From an uncultured Planctomycetia bacterium (GTDB taxonomy: Bacteria > Planctomycetota > UBA1135 > GCA-002686595), in the NCBI GenBank assembly GCA_937952135.1, contig CALFYL010000345.1, forward strand, positions 16,013 to 80,012: DNA of 64,000 nt. The letters run 5' to 3'. The notes under the pieces are model-generated. The model was not told where the DNA came from. It saw only the letters and a list, made by a program, of their open reading frames with translations, and made no database searches. Positions 21,924 through 30,716 of the stretch are shown here, one piece after another (position 1 is the first letter of the stretch; the number at the start of each line of letters is the position of its first letter). The translations under genes were made by a program, and so were the position numbers.

Positions 21924-23216
21924 TCAGCGCGGGATGTCGAGGGTGATCTGGGCCACGAACACGCGGCCCGGGTCGCTCGTGCCGCGCGAGATCAGTCCGA
22001 GCATGTCGTCCACGCTGCGCGCGACCTTCTGCTGCTGGTTGTGCCCGTTCAGCACAAAGGTGATCGGCTTGGAGAGGTCGACGATCGCATCGTTGAGGTA
22101 GAGCGTCACGCTGCGCACCTCTTCGCTGTCGATCTTGATCGTGTTGGTCGAGCGATCGGCCGTCGCGGTGACCGTGCCCTGCAGGCCTTCGGTCTTGGGG
22201 AACATGAGCCAGTAGGCCTTGAACACCTGCAGCGGCTCGGGGGCGATCACGATCTTCGCCGGGTTCGCGGCGCGCGTGGTCTGGCCCATCCACGACCACA
22301 GGTCGGCGACCGTCGCGTCGGGTTTGATGGTGCAGTTCGAGTAGCCGAGCTGCTTCGCGTCCTCCTCGAACTTGGCGCTGTTCGCGCCGCCTTGGAGGAA
22401 CGTCGGCAAGTTGCAGAAGTTCGCCGCGCCGATCTCGCCGGTGTCGCCCGCCAGGCCGGCGATGCCCGCGAACAGGTGCGGGTACTTTGCGCCGAGCACC
22501 ATCGCCGCGGGCACGCCTTGTTCGCGACCCAGCACGTAGACCCGGTCGAAGTCGATCGAGACCGACGTCGACACGTCGCGGAACACGGCCATGGCCGCGA
22601 ACAGTCCGCCCTTGCGCCCGTCGGACTCGAGCACGCTCCACAATTCGGCTTCGACCGGCATACCGACCACCGCGATCGCCGCGCCATCGCGGAGCGCGGG
22701 CTCGTGCAGGTCGTCCTGCAGGAAGGTCATCGGCGCGAGCGGCTTGCCGTCGCGCATCCCGGGCAGGCACAGCACGAGCGGCAGCGCCGGGCCGGAGGGC
22801 TTGTAGGCCGCGGGCAATTGCAGCGCGTACTCGAAGGTCTCGCCGCCGAACTCGGCCTTCAGCGCCGCGGCCTTGCCGCCGCGCACGTTCTTGGCCTCGC
22901 TCGAGTACCCGAGCGCCTTGCCGAGGTCCAAGTGCGACGCGAGCGCGGCCTGCACCGCCTCTTCCGGGTCCTTGATCCCGCGCTTCTTCCCGAACTTCTC
23001 GAGGTCGCCGACGATCTCCGCGCGCGCCTTCTCGCGGTCCTTCTCGCTGGTCTTCTCGCCGAAGAACTTGTTCAGCGCGCGGCCCATCTTCTTGTGGTCG
23101 GCGTCCGACCAATCGAGTGTTTGCCACGCCGCCGAGGCGACCGAAGCCGCGAGGAACGCGAGCAGCGCGATCGGAGTGAAGCGTCGCAAACCGAGCGAGA
23201 GGGTTTGATTCAGCAT
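21924..23216 (-). CDS. Secreted alpha/beta-hydrolase-fold protein, probably lacking the catalytic serine
   Basis: A 430-aa protein with signal sequence FTPIALLAFLAASVASAAWQ. After a charged helical part it has a hydrolase core like PHB-depolymerase/esterase families: PLVLCLPGMRDGKP would be the oxyanion region and DFDRVYVLGREQGVPAAMVLG the nucleophile strand and helix. At the elbow, residues 230-234 read GREQG instead of GxSxG, so Glu232 replaces the nucleophile. The C-terminal 90 residues form a beta-rich add-on. It may be a non-catalytic binding protein. The start at 23216 is chosen because the signal follows directly; the frame is open further upstream. Confidence 0.75.
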   Translation of the reverse strand: MLNQTLSLGLRRFTPIALLAFLAASVASAAWQTLDWSDADHKKMGRALNKFFGEKTSEKDREKARAEIVGDLEKFGKKRGIKDPEEAVQAALASHLDLGKALGYSSEAKNVRGGKAAALKAEFGGETFEYALQLPAAYKPSGPALPLVLCLPGMRDGKPLAPMTFLQDDLHEPALRDGAAIAVVGMPVEAELWSVLESDGRKGGLFAAMAVFRDVSTSVSIDFDRVYVLGREQGVPAAMVLGAKYPHLFAGIAGLAGDTGEIGAANFCNLPTFLQGGANSAKFEEDAKQLGYSNCTIKPDATVADLWSWMGQTTRAANPAKIVIAPEPLQVFKAYWLMFPKTEGLQGTVTATADRSTNTIKIDSEEVRSVTLYLNDAIVDLSKPITFVLNGHNQQQKVARSVDDMLGLISRGTSDPGRVFVAQITLDIPR

Positions 23217-23412
23217 GTCGTCGGGCAGGTTGGAGTAAGGACCTTTGTCCGGGCGGCGCACGGGTGGCGCGGCGGGGTCAAGAGCTTGTGCTTTGGGGGA
23301 TCGAGGGTCCAGTGCAACCCTCGCGATCGGTGAATCCTGGAGCGCGACGAACCCGGCCGTCTGCGCTGCGCGCGCTTGCGCCGCGGCAGGTCGACTCGAG
23401 TGCGCGCGCGCC

Positions 23413-25020
23413 TCAGGACGTGAAGCGAACGACACCTTGCCCAGCGGCGATTTCGCCCATGCGCCAGCAGCTTTCGCCGAGCGCCGCGAGTTCGCGCTGC
23501 ACCGCGTCGGCCTCGTCGCGCGCCACGATCAGCGCCATGCCCACGCCCATGTTGAGCACTTGGTAGGACTCCTCGCGGTCGACGTTGCCGGCTTGGCAGA
23601 GGTAGCGGAACAGCGCGGGCGGAGTCCACGACGTGCGGTCGATCACCGCATCGCAAGCGTTGAGCACGCGCGGCAGGTTGTCGACCAAACCGCCCCCGGT
23701 GATGTGCGCCATCGCGTGGATAGCACCGCGCTCGAGCAGCGGCCACAGCACCTTGAAGTACGAACGGTGTTCGGCGAGCAAGGCCTCCCCGACGCTGCGG
23801 CCCTCGAGTTCCGCCGGTCGCGCGTCGACTTCGAGCCCCTTCACGTCGAACAGGATCTTGCGCGCGAGCGAGTAGCCGTTCGTGTGCAGGCCCGCCGAGG
23901 GCAGGCCGAGCAGCACGTCGCCGGGGCGCACGCGCGAGCCGTCGAGCAGCTTCTGAGGATCGACGATGCCGACGATGAAGCCCGCGAGGTCAAAGTCCCC
24001 CGGCGCGTACAGGCCGGGCATCTCCGCGGTCTCGCCGCCGAGCAGCGCGACCCCGTTCTCGCGGCAGCCTTCCGCGCAGCCGCGGATCAATTCGCTCACG
24101 ACTTCGGGCGCCATCGTCCCCACCGCGACATAGTCGAGGAAGAACAGCGGCCGCGCGCCCTGCACGAGGATGTCGTTGACGCAGTGGTTCACGAGGTCGC
24201 GCCCGACGGTGTGGTGGACGCCGGCGCGTTTGGCGACCTCGAGCTTCGTGCCGACGCCGTCGGCGCTCGCGACGAGCATGCCTTGCCCCACGCCCGCGCG
24301 CGCGAGGTCGAAGAGCCCGCCGAAGGACCCGATGTCCCCCACGACCCCCGGCGTGAACGTCGCGCGGATCGCGGGCGTGGCGCGGTCGACGGCGCTGTAC
24401 TTCTTCTCGATGTCGACGCCCGAGTCGCGGTACGAAACCGAGCGGGCCGAAGCAGATCCAGGAGTGCTGTGGGTGGTCATGTGGGCGATGCGGTCCAGCG
24501 CGCGAACATACCGCGGGTCGCGCGCCAAAGGCGCAAGGATCCGCTCGCGATTGTCGAAGGCCAGGGGCTCGGGAAGTTCGTCGAGCGAGAACCAGGCGGC
24601 GTCCAGCGCGTCGTCGCCCGCGCACACGTCGCCGCGGGTGACGGCGCACAAGTACACGGCGAGGTTCAGGGGCCGTCGGCCCGGCGTTTCGACGCGCAGC
24701 AGGTCGAAAAGCTCGAGCGCTTCGACCTCGAGGCCGCATTCCTCGCGCACCTCGCGCGCGGCCGTCTCGGCGGCGGTCTCGTGCAGTTCCTGGTAGCCCG
24801 CCGGCAGCGCCCACGAACCGCGGCAGGGATCGATGGCGCGCCGCACGAGCAACACGCGGCCACGCGCGTCGAGCGCGATCGCCGCAGCGGCCGAAGCGGG
24901 GTTTTCGTACAACACGAAGCGGCAGCTCGGGCAGCGGAGCCGCTCGCGGCCCTCCACCCAGCCGGGCGCCAAAATCGCCCCGCACTGGGTGCAATGGCGC
25001 GCCGCGCCCCGTCCTGCCAA
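23413..25020 (-). CDS. purM: NUDIX hydrolase fused to phosphoribosylformylglycinamidine cyclo-ligase (PurM)
   Basis: One uninterrupted frame. The first 180 residues are a NUDIX hydrolase with a zinc ribbon (HCTQCGAIL and RCPSCRF) and an intact Nudix box, GYQELHETAAETAAREV then REECGL. Residues 181-535 are full-length PurM (AIR synthetase): SYRDSGVDIEKKYSAVD, SADGVGTKL, GRDLVNHCVNDILVQGA, LLGGETAEMPGLY, GLPSAGLHTNGYS and AHITGGGL. No stop separates them; PurM could also start by itself at the in-frame ATG at 24480. The N-terminal start is uncertain (TTG 25020, TTG 25035 or GTG 25173); the last would almost touch the divergent dxr start. Purine synthesis is the sure role; the NUDIX substrate is unknown. 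Confidence 0.85.
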   Translation of the reverse strand: MAGRGAARHCTQCGAILAPGWVEGRERLRCPSCRFVLYENPASAAAAIALDARGRVLLVRRAIDPCRGSWALPAGYQELHETAAETAAREVREECGLEVEALELFDLLRVETPGRRPLNLAVYLCAVTRGDVCAGDDALDAAWFSLDELPEPLAFDNRERILAPLARDPRYVRALDRIAHMTTHSTPGSASARSVSYRDSGVDIEKKYSAVDRATPAIRATFTPGVVGDIGSFGGLFDLARAGVGQGMLVASADGVGTKLEVAKRAGVHHTVGRDLVNHCVNDILVQGARPLFFLDYVAVGTMAPEVVSELIRGCAEGCRENGVALLGGETAEMPGLYAPGDFDLAGFIVGIVDPQKLLDGSRVRPGDVLLGLPSAGLHTNGYSLARKILFDVKGLEVDARPAELEGRSVGEALLAEHRSYFKVLWPLLERGAIHAMAHITGGGLVDNLPRVLNACDAVIDRTSWTPPALFRYLCQAGNVDREESYQVLNMGVGMALIVARDEADAVQRELAALGESCWRMGEIAAGQGVVRFTS

Positions 25021-25178
25021 TCCCTCTGCAGCCAATTCGTCGCTTTCTCGCGCGCACGCGGCGCGGCGGATTCCCGCCCCGCGCGCACCTCGGCCCTTGG
25101 ACGCCCCGCGGCGGCCCCTAAACTTACGAACGCTCGCATTCTGGAGCAACCACCGCGCTTCCTCGGAGCGCACCCCGC

Positions 25179-26399
25179 ATGCGCTCCCTCCTGGTCCTCG
25201 GCTGCACCGGCTCGATCGGCGTTCAAACGCTCGATGTCGTGCGTGCCTCGGGTGGCCGCTTTCGCGTCACCGGCCTCGCCGCGCGGGCGTCGTGGCGCGA
25301 GCTCGCGAAACAGGCGCTGGAGTTCCAGCCGCGCTACGTCGCGCTCGAGGACCCGAGCGCCGCCGAGGACCTGCGCGCGCTGCTGCCCGCGTCGATCGAG
25401 CTGCTCGCCGGCCCGGACGCGCTGGAGCGGCTGTGCGAGCGCGCGGACTTCGAGCTCGCGGTGCACGGCGTCGTCGGCGCGCGCGGCGTTCGCGCCTCGG
25501 AGCGCGTGCTCGCGCGCGGGAAGCTGCTCGCCCTCGCGAACAAGGAGTCGCTCGTCGTCGCGGGCGCGGAGCTGATGGAGCTCGCGCGCGTGCGCGGCGG
25601 CGCGATCCTCCCGGTCGACAGCGAGCTGTGCGCGATCCACCAGTGCCTCGCGGGCGCGCCGATGAAGTCGGTGCGGCGCATCGTGCTCACCGCCAGCGGC
25701 GGGCCCTTCCGCGACTTCGAGCCCGAGCGCCTCGAGGGCGCGACGCCCGCGATGGCGCTCAAGCACCCGACTTGGTCGATGGGCCCGCGCATCACGATCG
25801 GCTCGGCGACGCTCATGAACAAGGCGCTGGAAGTCGTCGAGGCGCACCATCTGTTCGGCCTCGAGCGCGCGCGCATCGAAGTCGTGATCCACCGCCAGTC
25901 GATCGTGCATTCGCTCGTCGAGTTCGTCGACGGCTCGGTGCTCGCGCAGATGGGGCCGCCCGACATGCGCGGCCCGCTGCACTACTGCCTGCACCACCCA
26001 GGGCGCGCGCCCTCGACGCTGCGCGGCTTCGACGTGGAGCTCTTCCGCCAGCTCAGCTTCGAGCCCGTCGACCCACGGCGCTTCCCGGCGCTCGAGCTCG
26101 GCTTCGAATGCGTCGAACAGGGTGGCGACAGCGGGGCGGTCCTCAACGCCGCCGACGAAGTGACCGTGCAGGCCTTCCTGGAGGGCCAGATCGCGTTCCC
26201 GCAGATCACGAGCATCAACCGCGACGTGCTCGCGCGCCGCCCGCGACTCGAAGGCTCCATTGAACGCCTGCTGGAAGCCGACCAAAGGTCCCGTGAGCTG
26301 GCTCGCCTCGCCATCGCGCAAGCCGCCCTGGCACGAGCCGACCTCGGCCCGGCCGCCATCGAACAAGCATCCGCGGCCGCCGCTCGTCCGCAGCGCTGA
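25179..26399 (+). CDS. dxr: 1-deoxy-D-xylulose-5-phosphate reductoisomerase
   Basis: A 406-aa enzyme of the non-mevalonate isoprenoid pathway that converts DXP to MEP. The NADPH loop GCTGSIGVQTLD starts at residue 9. Catalytic and metal motifs follow: ALANKESLVVAG, LPVDSELCAIHQ with the metal Asp and Glu, LTASGGPFRDF, and HPTWSMGPRITIGSATLMNK. The C-terminal helical domain is present. rseP follows 133 bases later, a dxr-rseP order that is common in bacteria. The ATG is the first start, and no Shine-Dalgarno is visible. Confidence 0.95.
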   Translation: MRSLLVLGCTGSIGVQTLDVVRASGGRFRVTGLAARASWRELAKQALEFQPRYVALEDPSAAEDLRALLPASIELLAGPDALERLCERADFELAVHGVVGARGVRASERVLARGKLLALANKESLVVAGAELMELARVRGGAILPVDSELCAIHQCLAGAPMKSVRRIVLTASGGPFRDFEPERLEGATPAMALKHPTWSMGPRITIGSATLMNKALEVVEAHHLFGLERARIEVVIHRQSIVHSLVEFVDGSVLAQMGPPDMRGPLHYCLHHPGRAPSTLRGFDVELFRQLSFEPVDPRRFPALELGFECVEQGGDSGAVLNAADEVTVQAFLEGQIAFPQITSINRDVLARRPRLEGSIERLLEADQRSRELARLAIAQAALARADLGPAAIEQASAAAARPQR

Positions 26400-26532
26400 A
26401 TCGAAGGGCTCCTCGGACCCGCCCGTTCGCGATCCTCGCCTCCCGCTCCCCTCTCCGCCTTTGATCACCCCCGTCGGCCCGCCCTGCTCTTCGGGCCGCT
26501 GACCCGCACAAGCCGCTCCCCACCCGACGCGC

Positions 26533-28377
26533 ATGGATTTCGATTCGACTTGGCGCACCGTCCTCATGGTGCTCGGCATCGGGCTCGTGATCTTCGTTCA
26601 CGAGCTCGGCCACTTCCTCGCCGCGCGGATGTGCGGCGTTCGCGTCGAGACCTTCAGCCTCGGCTTCGGACCGCGCCTGATCGGATGGCGCCGCGGCGAC
26701 ACGCTGTACCAGATCGCGCTGCTGCCGATCGGCGGCTTTTGCCGCATGGCGGGCGAGGATCCGACCGCGAACGACGGCCGCCCGGCGCCGGACGAGCTGC
26801 GCGCCAAGAGCGTCGGCCAGCGCTTCTTCATCTACTCCGGCGGCGTGTTGATGAACGTGGTCTTCGCGTTGCTCGCGATGCCGATCGTGCTGTTCCTCGG
26901 CGCCTCCTTCAGCGAGCCCGTGGTCGGCGAAGTCGAGCGCGGCGGTCCTGCGTGGCACGCGGGCATCGAACCCGGCGCGCGCATCCTGTCGGTCAACGGC
27001 GCGCCGACCGCGTCGTTCGACTTCATCCAGCAGGAGGTCGCGCTCGGCTCGCCCGACATGACGGAGCTCGTGGTGCTCGATCCCGGCGCGAGCGAGCCGC
27101 GCACGTTGCGCCTCGAGCCGGACTACCACAAAGAGATCGGCATCAACACGATCGGCGTCGTCCCGGGCGCGGATCGAAACGGCGCCATCGCGGTGACCCC
27201 CGGCTCGGCGGCGGCGGAGGCGGGCCTCACCAACGAGGACCGCATCCTCGGAGTGCGCTGCGAGCTTCCGGAACTGCCGCTCGACGCGCAGCTCGCGCTC
27301 GTGACCTCGACCGGCGCGCCGCTCGTGCTCCGCGTGCAACGCGGCGACGAACCCGAGCGCGAAGTCACCGTCACGCCGCGCACGAAAGAGCGCGAGAACA
27401 AGCGCATGCTCGGCGTCGCGCCGATCGCGGACCTCGTGAAGGACCTGCGCGCGAGCGAGCGCGTCAAAGCGCTCGGCCTGCGCATCGGCGACCGCGTCCT
27501 CAGCGTGAATGGAAAGCGCCTGCACCGCCCCCTCGACTTCGAACTCGGACTGGTGGCGGGGACGGACGGCACACAGTTCGAGATCGAGCGCGACGGCCGG
27601 CGCGAGACCCTTCGCGGACCGAAGTTGACGCGCGACGAGGCGCTCGCGCTGAGCCGCGACGTGGCCTTCGAGATCCCGCCGAAGGAGGTCGCGATCTACC
27701 TGATGCCGCACGCGAGCGTGCGCGGCGTGCTCGAGGACGGCGACCGCGTCGTGGCGGCGGGCGGCGTGCCCTTGGGCGACTGGGAGAGCTTCCTGCCGAT
27801 GGTGCGTTCGGCCGCCGAGCAAGATCGCAGCCTGCTGCTGCGCATCGCGCGCGAGGGCGCCGACGGGCGCGTCGAGGTGAGCGAGCTCTCGGTCTCGCCG
27901 GGCCCGGCGTTCGACACGCTCTACGGCTTCGCGCAACGCGAGGCGATGTACACCTACCGCGCGAGCAGCGCGCTCGAAGCGCTGCAGGTCGGAGTGCAAG
28001 CCAACTGGAAGTTCGCGAGCGACACGTGGTCGATGGTCAAGCGCATGCTGCTCGGCCAGGTTTCGCCCAAGAACATGGGCGGGATCATCTCGATCGGAGT
28101 CGTGTCCTACTCGTGGTCGGAGCACGGCGTGCTGAAGCTGCTCTTCTTCCTGTGCATGCTCAGCATGAACCTCGCGTTCATCAACGTGCTGCCCATTCCG
28201 CTCTTGGACGGCGGCCACCTGTTCTTCCTGATCATCGAGAAGCTCAAGGGCAGCCCGGTTTCGGAGCGCGTGTTCGGCTACAGCCAGGTCGTCGGCCTCG
28301 TGCTGATCCTCACGCTGCTCGTGTACGTGACCTACAACGACATCATGCGTCTCGACCGCTTCTTCAGCAGTCCGTGA
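26533..28377 (+). CDS. rseP: RseP-type site-2 membrane metalloprotease with four PDZ-like modules
   Basis: A 614-aa intramembrane zinc protease that cuts membrane-bound anti-sigma factors and remnant signal peptides. The active site is HELGH (His23, Glu24, His27) in the first membrane segment. The third zinc ligand Asp559 is in LLDGGH near the C-terminus, together with the NMGGIISIG loop. Between them lie about 400 residues with four PDZ-like units, starting near PAWHAGIEPGARILSVNG, AAAEAGLTNEDRILGV, VKALGLRIGDRVLSVNG and VRGVLEDGDRVVAAGG. E. coli RseP has two and is about 450 aa. A membrane anti-sigma factor in this window (34665-35744) is a possible client. Confidence 0.9.
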   Translation: MDFDSTWRTVLMVLGIGLVIFVHELGHFLAARMCGVRVETFSLGFGPRLIGWRRGDTLYQIALLPIGGFCRMAGEDPTANDGRPAPDELRAKSVGQRFFIYSGGVLMNVVFALLAMPIVLFLGASFSEPVVGEVERGGPAWHAGIEPGARILSVNGAPTASFDFIQQEVALGSPDMTELVVLDPGASEPRTLRLEPDYHKEIGINTIGVVPGADRNGAIAVTPGSAAAEAGLTNEDRILGVRCELPELPLDAQLALVTSTGAPLVLRVQRGDEPEREVTVTPRTKERENKRMLGVAPIADLVKDLRASERVKALGLRIGDRVLSVNGKRLHRPLDFELGLVAGTDGTQFEIERDGRRETLRGPKLTRDEALALSRDVAFEIPPKEVAIYLMPHASVRGVLEDGDRVVAAGGVPLGDWESFLPMVRSAAEQDRSLLLRIAREGADGRVEVSELSVSPGPAFDTLYGFAQREAMYTYRASSALEALQVGVQANWKFASDTWSMVKRMLLGQVSPKNMGGIISIGVVSYSWSEHGVLKLLFFLCMLSMNLAFINVLPIPLLDGGHLFFLIIEKLKGSPVSERVFGYSQVVGLVLILTLLVYVTYNDIMRLDRFFSSP

Positions 28378-28413
28378 GCCGCGGGGACCGAGGAGCGGCG
28401 TGAGGGTCCGAAG

Positions 28414-29340
28414 TTGACGGCGCTGGCCTGGGGCCGCGTCTTGCGCCTGTCGCTCGCTCCGTCGGCGGTGGCGGACGTCGCCGCGGGTCTGTTCATCGCC
28501 CACTGGGGGCTTTTTCCGCCGCTTTCCAGCGTGTGGCCGATGCTCGCCGCGAGCGCCTGCGTCTACCACGGAGGCATGGCGCTCAACGACTGGGCGGACC
28601 GCGACGACGACGCGAGAACGCGCCCGGAACGGCCCATCCCCAGCGGCGAGCTGCGCGCCTCGCACGTGGGCGTCGTCGGTGCAGCGCTGCTCGTGCTCGC
28701 CGTCGGTTTCGCGGCGCTCGTGTCGCCGGCCGCAGCGGCTTGGGCCGCGGGTCTCGCCGCGCTCGTGCTCGCTTACGACTTCGGATCGCGCGGCGCGTGG
28801 TCGGGGCCGTTCCTGCTCGGCGCTTGCCGCGCGGCGAACCTCGCCTTCGGGTTGCTGCACGCCTCGACGCTTTCCGACCACTTCGCGCACGCGCTGCCGC
28901 GAGCGTGGTTCGCGCTTCCGCTGCTCTACGGCGCTTACGTTTTCAGCGCTTCGAAGATCGCGCGCTTGGAAGACCGCGCCGACGATGCGGGAGTCGGCGG
29001 CGTCGCGCGCGTCTACGCGGGTCTCACCGCGTTGCTCTTGCTCGCGCCCGCGGTCGTCGACGTGCAGCGCGAATCCGCGCTCGCGCCCGACCTCGTCGCG
29101 CTCGCCGTCGCCGCCGCCGCGTCGTGGAGCCTGCTTCGCGCCGCCGCGACCACGCGCGAATGGACGCGCGCCGCCTGCGGCCGCTTCACCGGCCTCGCGC
29201 TGCGGCGCTTGCTCGTCTTCACCGCGGTGTGCGTGCTGAGCCACCGCGGAGCGACGTCCGACGGATGGGTCCTCGCGCTCGCGATCCTGGCGGGTTTCCC
29301 GCTGTCCGCGGCGCTGCGGCGCGTCTTCCCGCCGACCTGA
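28414..29340 (+). CDS. UbiA-family prenyltransferase, EboC-like
   Basis: A 308-aa polytopic membrane protein with eight or nine hydrophobic segments. The first Asp-rich motif is ALNDWADRDDDART followed by RPERPIPSG, which is how EboC and related UbiA enzymes read. The second part reads YDFGSRG, then CRAANLAFG. UbiA proteins join a prenyl diphosphate to an acceptor; the acceptor is unknown here, and no other ebo genes are nearby. The start is TTG, supported by GAGGG seven bases upstream. It follows rseP by 36 bases, in the dxr-rseP group, so isoprenoid supply and use may be co-transcribed. Confidence 0.82.
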   Translation: MTALAWGRVLRLSLAPSAVADVAAGLFIAHWGLFPPLSSVWPMLAASACVYHGGMALNDWADRDDDARTRPERPIPSGELRASHVGVVGAALLVLAVGFAALVSPAAAAWAAGLAALVLAYDFGSRGAWSGPFLLGACRAANLAFGLLHASTLSDHFAHALPRAWFALPLLYGAYVFSASKIARLEDRADDAGVGGVARVYAGLTALLLLAPAVVDVQRESALAPDLVALAVAAAASWSLLRAAATTREWTRAACGRFTGLALRRLLVFTAVCVLSHRGATSDGWVLALAILAGFPLSAALRRVFPPT

Positions 29341-29355
29341 GCGCCCGGCTCGAGC

Positions 29356-30678
29356 TCAACCGTCGCTCGAAGCCGCGAGTGCTCGAGCTTCGCGCGCGAG
29401 CCACTCCAGCGCGGTCGCGCGCGAGACGAGTTCGCCTTCGAGCTGCCGCTCCTCGGCGAGTTCGAGCACGCGTTTCCAGTGCGGTCCGCGCGGGATCTTG
29501 CTGCTCTCGAGGTCGGCGCTCGTGAGCAACGGCGCGGGTCGCAGTTCCTCGGGCGCCAGCGAGGCGGCCCAGAGCGCGAGAGCCTCGAGCGCCTCGTTCG
29601 GCGCACCGTCCACGCTCCGCCACGCACGCAGGCACGCGAGCGCGTTCGCCCAGTGCGGCTCGCGCACGAGCTTGATGCGCGCCGCGCGCGGAGCGGAAGC
29701 GAGCGGACCCAGCGCATGAAGACGCTGCTCGAGCCGCCACGTCGCCGCCAGCCCGTCGAACAGCGCGCGCGAGGGGCGGAGCGCCTTCACGAGCGCGTGT
29801 GCGCGCGCGCGAGCCGCCGCGTCGTCGCTCGCGTGGCCCCAGGCCGGATCGAACAGCACCGCGAAGCCGCGCTCGGCGCCCGGACGCTCGCCGAGCGCCT
29901 CCAGCGCCCGCCAACGCAGCTCCGTGGACTTCGGACCCACGTCCGACGCCACGAGCGCCGCGTGGCCGGGACAGAGCACTTCGAGCACGCCCGAGCTGTC
30001 GAGCAGCCGCAGCGCTCGCGAACAGGCGTGGCGGTCGAAGACCAGCAGCAATTCGCCCAGCCGGCGTTCCGCGCTGACCCCGCGCAGCGACGCCAGGCTC
30101 GCGCGCGCCGCCTCGAAGGTCGGCGGGTCGATCTCGAGCTCGTTGGCCGCCGCGAGCCGCGCCATGCGCACGAGCCGCAGCCCGTCCTCGGCGAAGCGCT
30201 CGCGCGGATCCCCCACCGTGCGCAGCCGCCGCGCTCGAAGATCCTCGAGCCCGCCGAAGGGGTCGGCGAGGGCGTCGTCGAGCGGATCGAGGTAGAGCGC
30301 GTTGCACGTGAAGTCGCGCCGCGCGGCGTCGTCGCGCAGGTCGGCGCTGAAGCTCACCTGGCTCGGCCGGCGCGCGTCGTGGTGGCCGAGCTCGCTGCGA
30401 AAGGTCGTGACCTGGGTTTCGACGCCTTCGACGACGACGATGATCGTGCCGAAGGCCTTGCCCACCGCGGCGGTGTGCTCGAAGAGCTTCTCGACCTCGT
30501 CCGGAAGCGCGTCGGTCGCGAGGTCGATGTCCTTCGGCCGTTTGCCGAGCGCCAGGTCGCGCACCGCGCCGCCGACCAACCACGCCTGCCGGCCGTTCGC
30601 GCGCAAGCGGCGCGCGATCGCCACCGTCGCCGAGCGCAGCGGCGGCGCAAGGCACTCCATCGAAGGGCGCTCGAGCAT
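29356..30678 (-). CDS. CCA-adding enzyme / poly(A) polymerase family nucleotidyltransferase
   Basis: A 440-aa class II tRNA nucleotidyltransferase that repairs or adds the 3' CCA of tRNAs. The head domain has LVGGAVRDLALGKRPKDIDLAT, with the two catalytic aspartates in DID. RRDFTCNALYLDP and GGLEDLRARRLRTVGDP follow, then the neck motif ERFAEDGLRLVRMARLAA that reads the template-free nucleotides. The C-terminal helical part is longer and less conserved. Poly(A) polymerase activity cannot be excluded from sequence. The ATG at 30678 has no Shine-Dalgarno, but TACGCT ends six bases upstream; an ATG at 30660 is the alternative start. Confidence 0.88.
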   Translation of the reverse strand: MLERPSMECLAPPLRSATVAIARRLRANGRQAWLVGGAVRDLALGKRPKDIDLATDALPDEVEKLFEHTAAVGKAFGTIIVVVEGVETQVTTFRSELGHHDARRPSQVSFSADLRDDAARRDFTCNALYLDPLDDALADPFGGLEDLRARRLRTVGDPRERFAEDGLRLVRMARLAAANELEIDPPTFEAARASLASLRGVSAERRLGELLLVFDRHACSRALRLLDSSGVLEVLCPGHAALVASDVGPKSTELRWRALEALGERPGAERGFAVLFDPAWGHASDDAAARARAHALVKALRPSRALFDGLAATWRLEQRLHALGPLASAPRAARIKLVREPHWANALACLRAWRSVDGAPNEALEALALWAASLAPEELRPAPLLTSADLESSKIPRGPHWKRVLELAEERQLEGELVSRATALEWLAREARALAASSDG

Positions 30679-30684
30679 GCTTGA

Positions 30685-30690
30685 AGCGTA
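30685..30690 (-). promoter_or_regulatory. Possible -10 element of the CCA-adding enzyme gene
   Basis: Minus-strand TACGCT, a TANNNT hexamer six bases before the ATG at 30678, as in leaderless promoters. It lies back to back with the hexamer at 30704. Confidence 0.3.
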
Positions 30691-30703
30691 CCAACGGCGC
30701 GCG

Positions 30704-30709
30704 CACAAT
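30704..30709 (+). promoter_or_regulatory. Possible -10 element of the pilin-like gene
   Basis: CACAAT, four of six to the -10 consensus, seven bases before the GTG at 30717. No Shine-Dalgarno lies between, so a leaderless transcript is likely if this is a promoter. Confidence 0.3.
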
Positions 30710-30716
30710 CGGCCGC

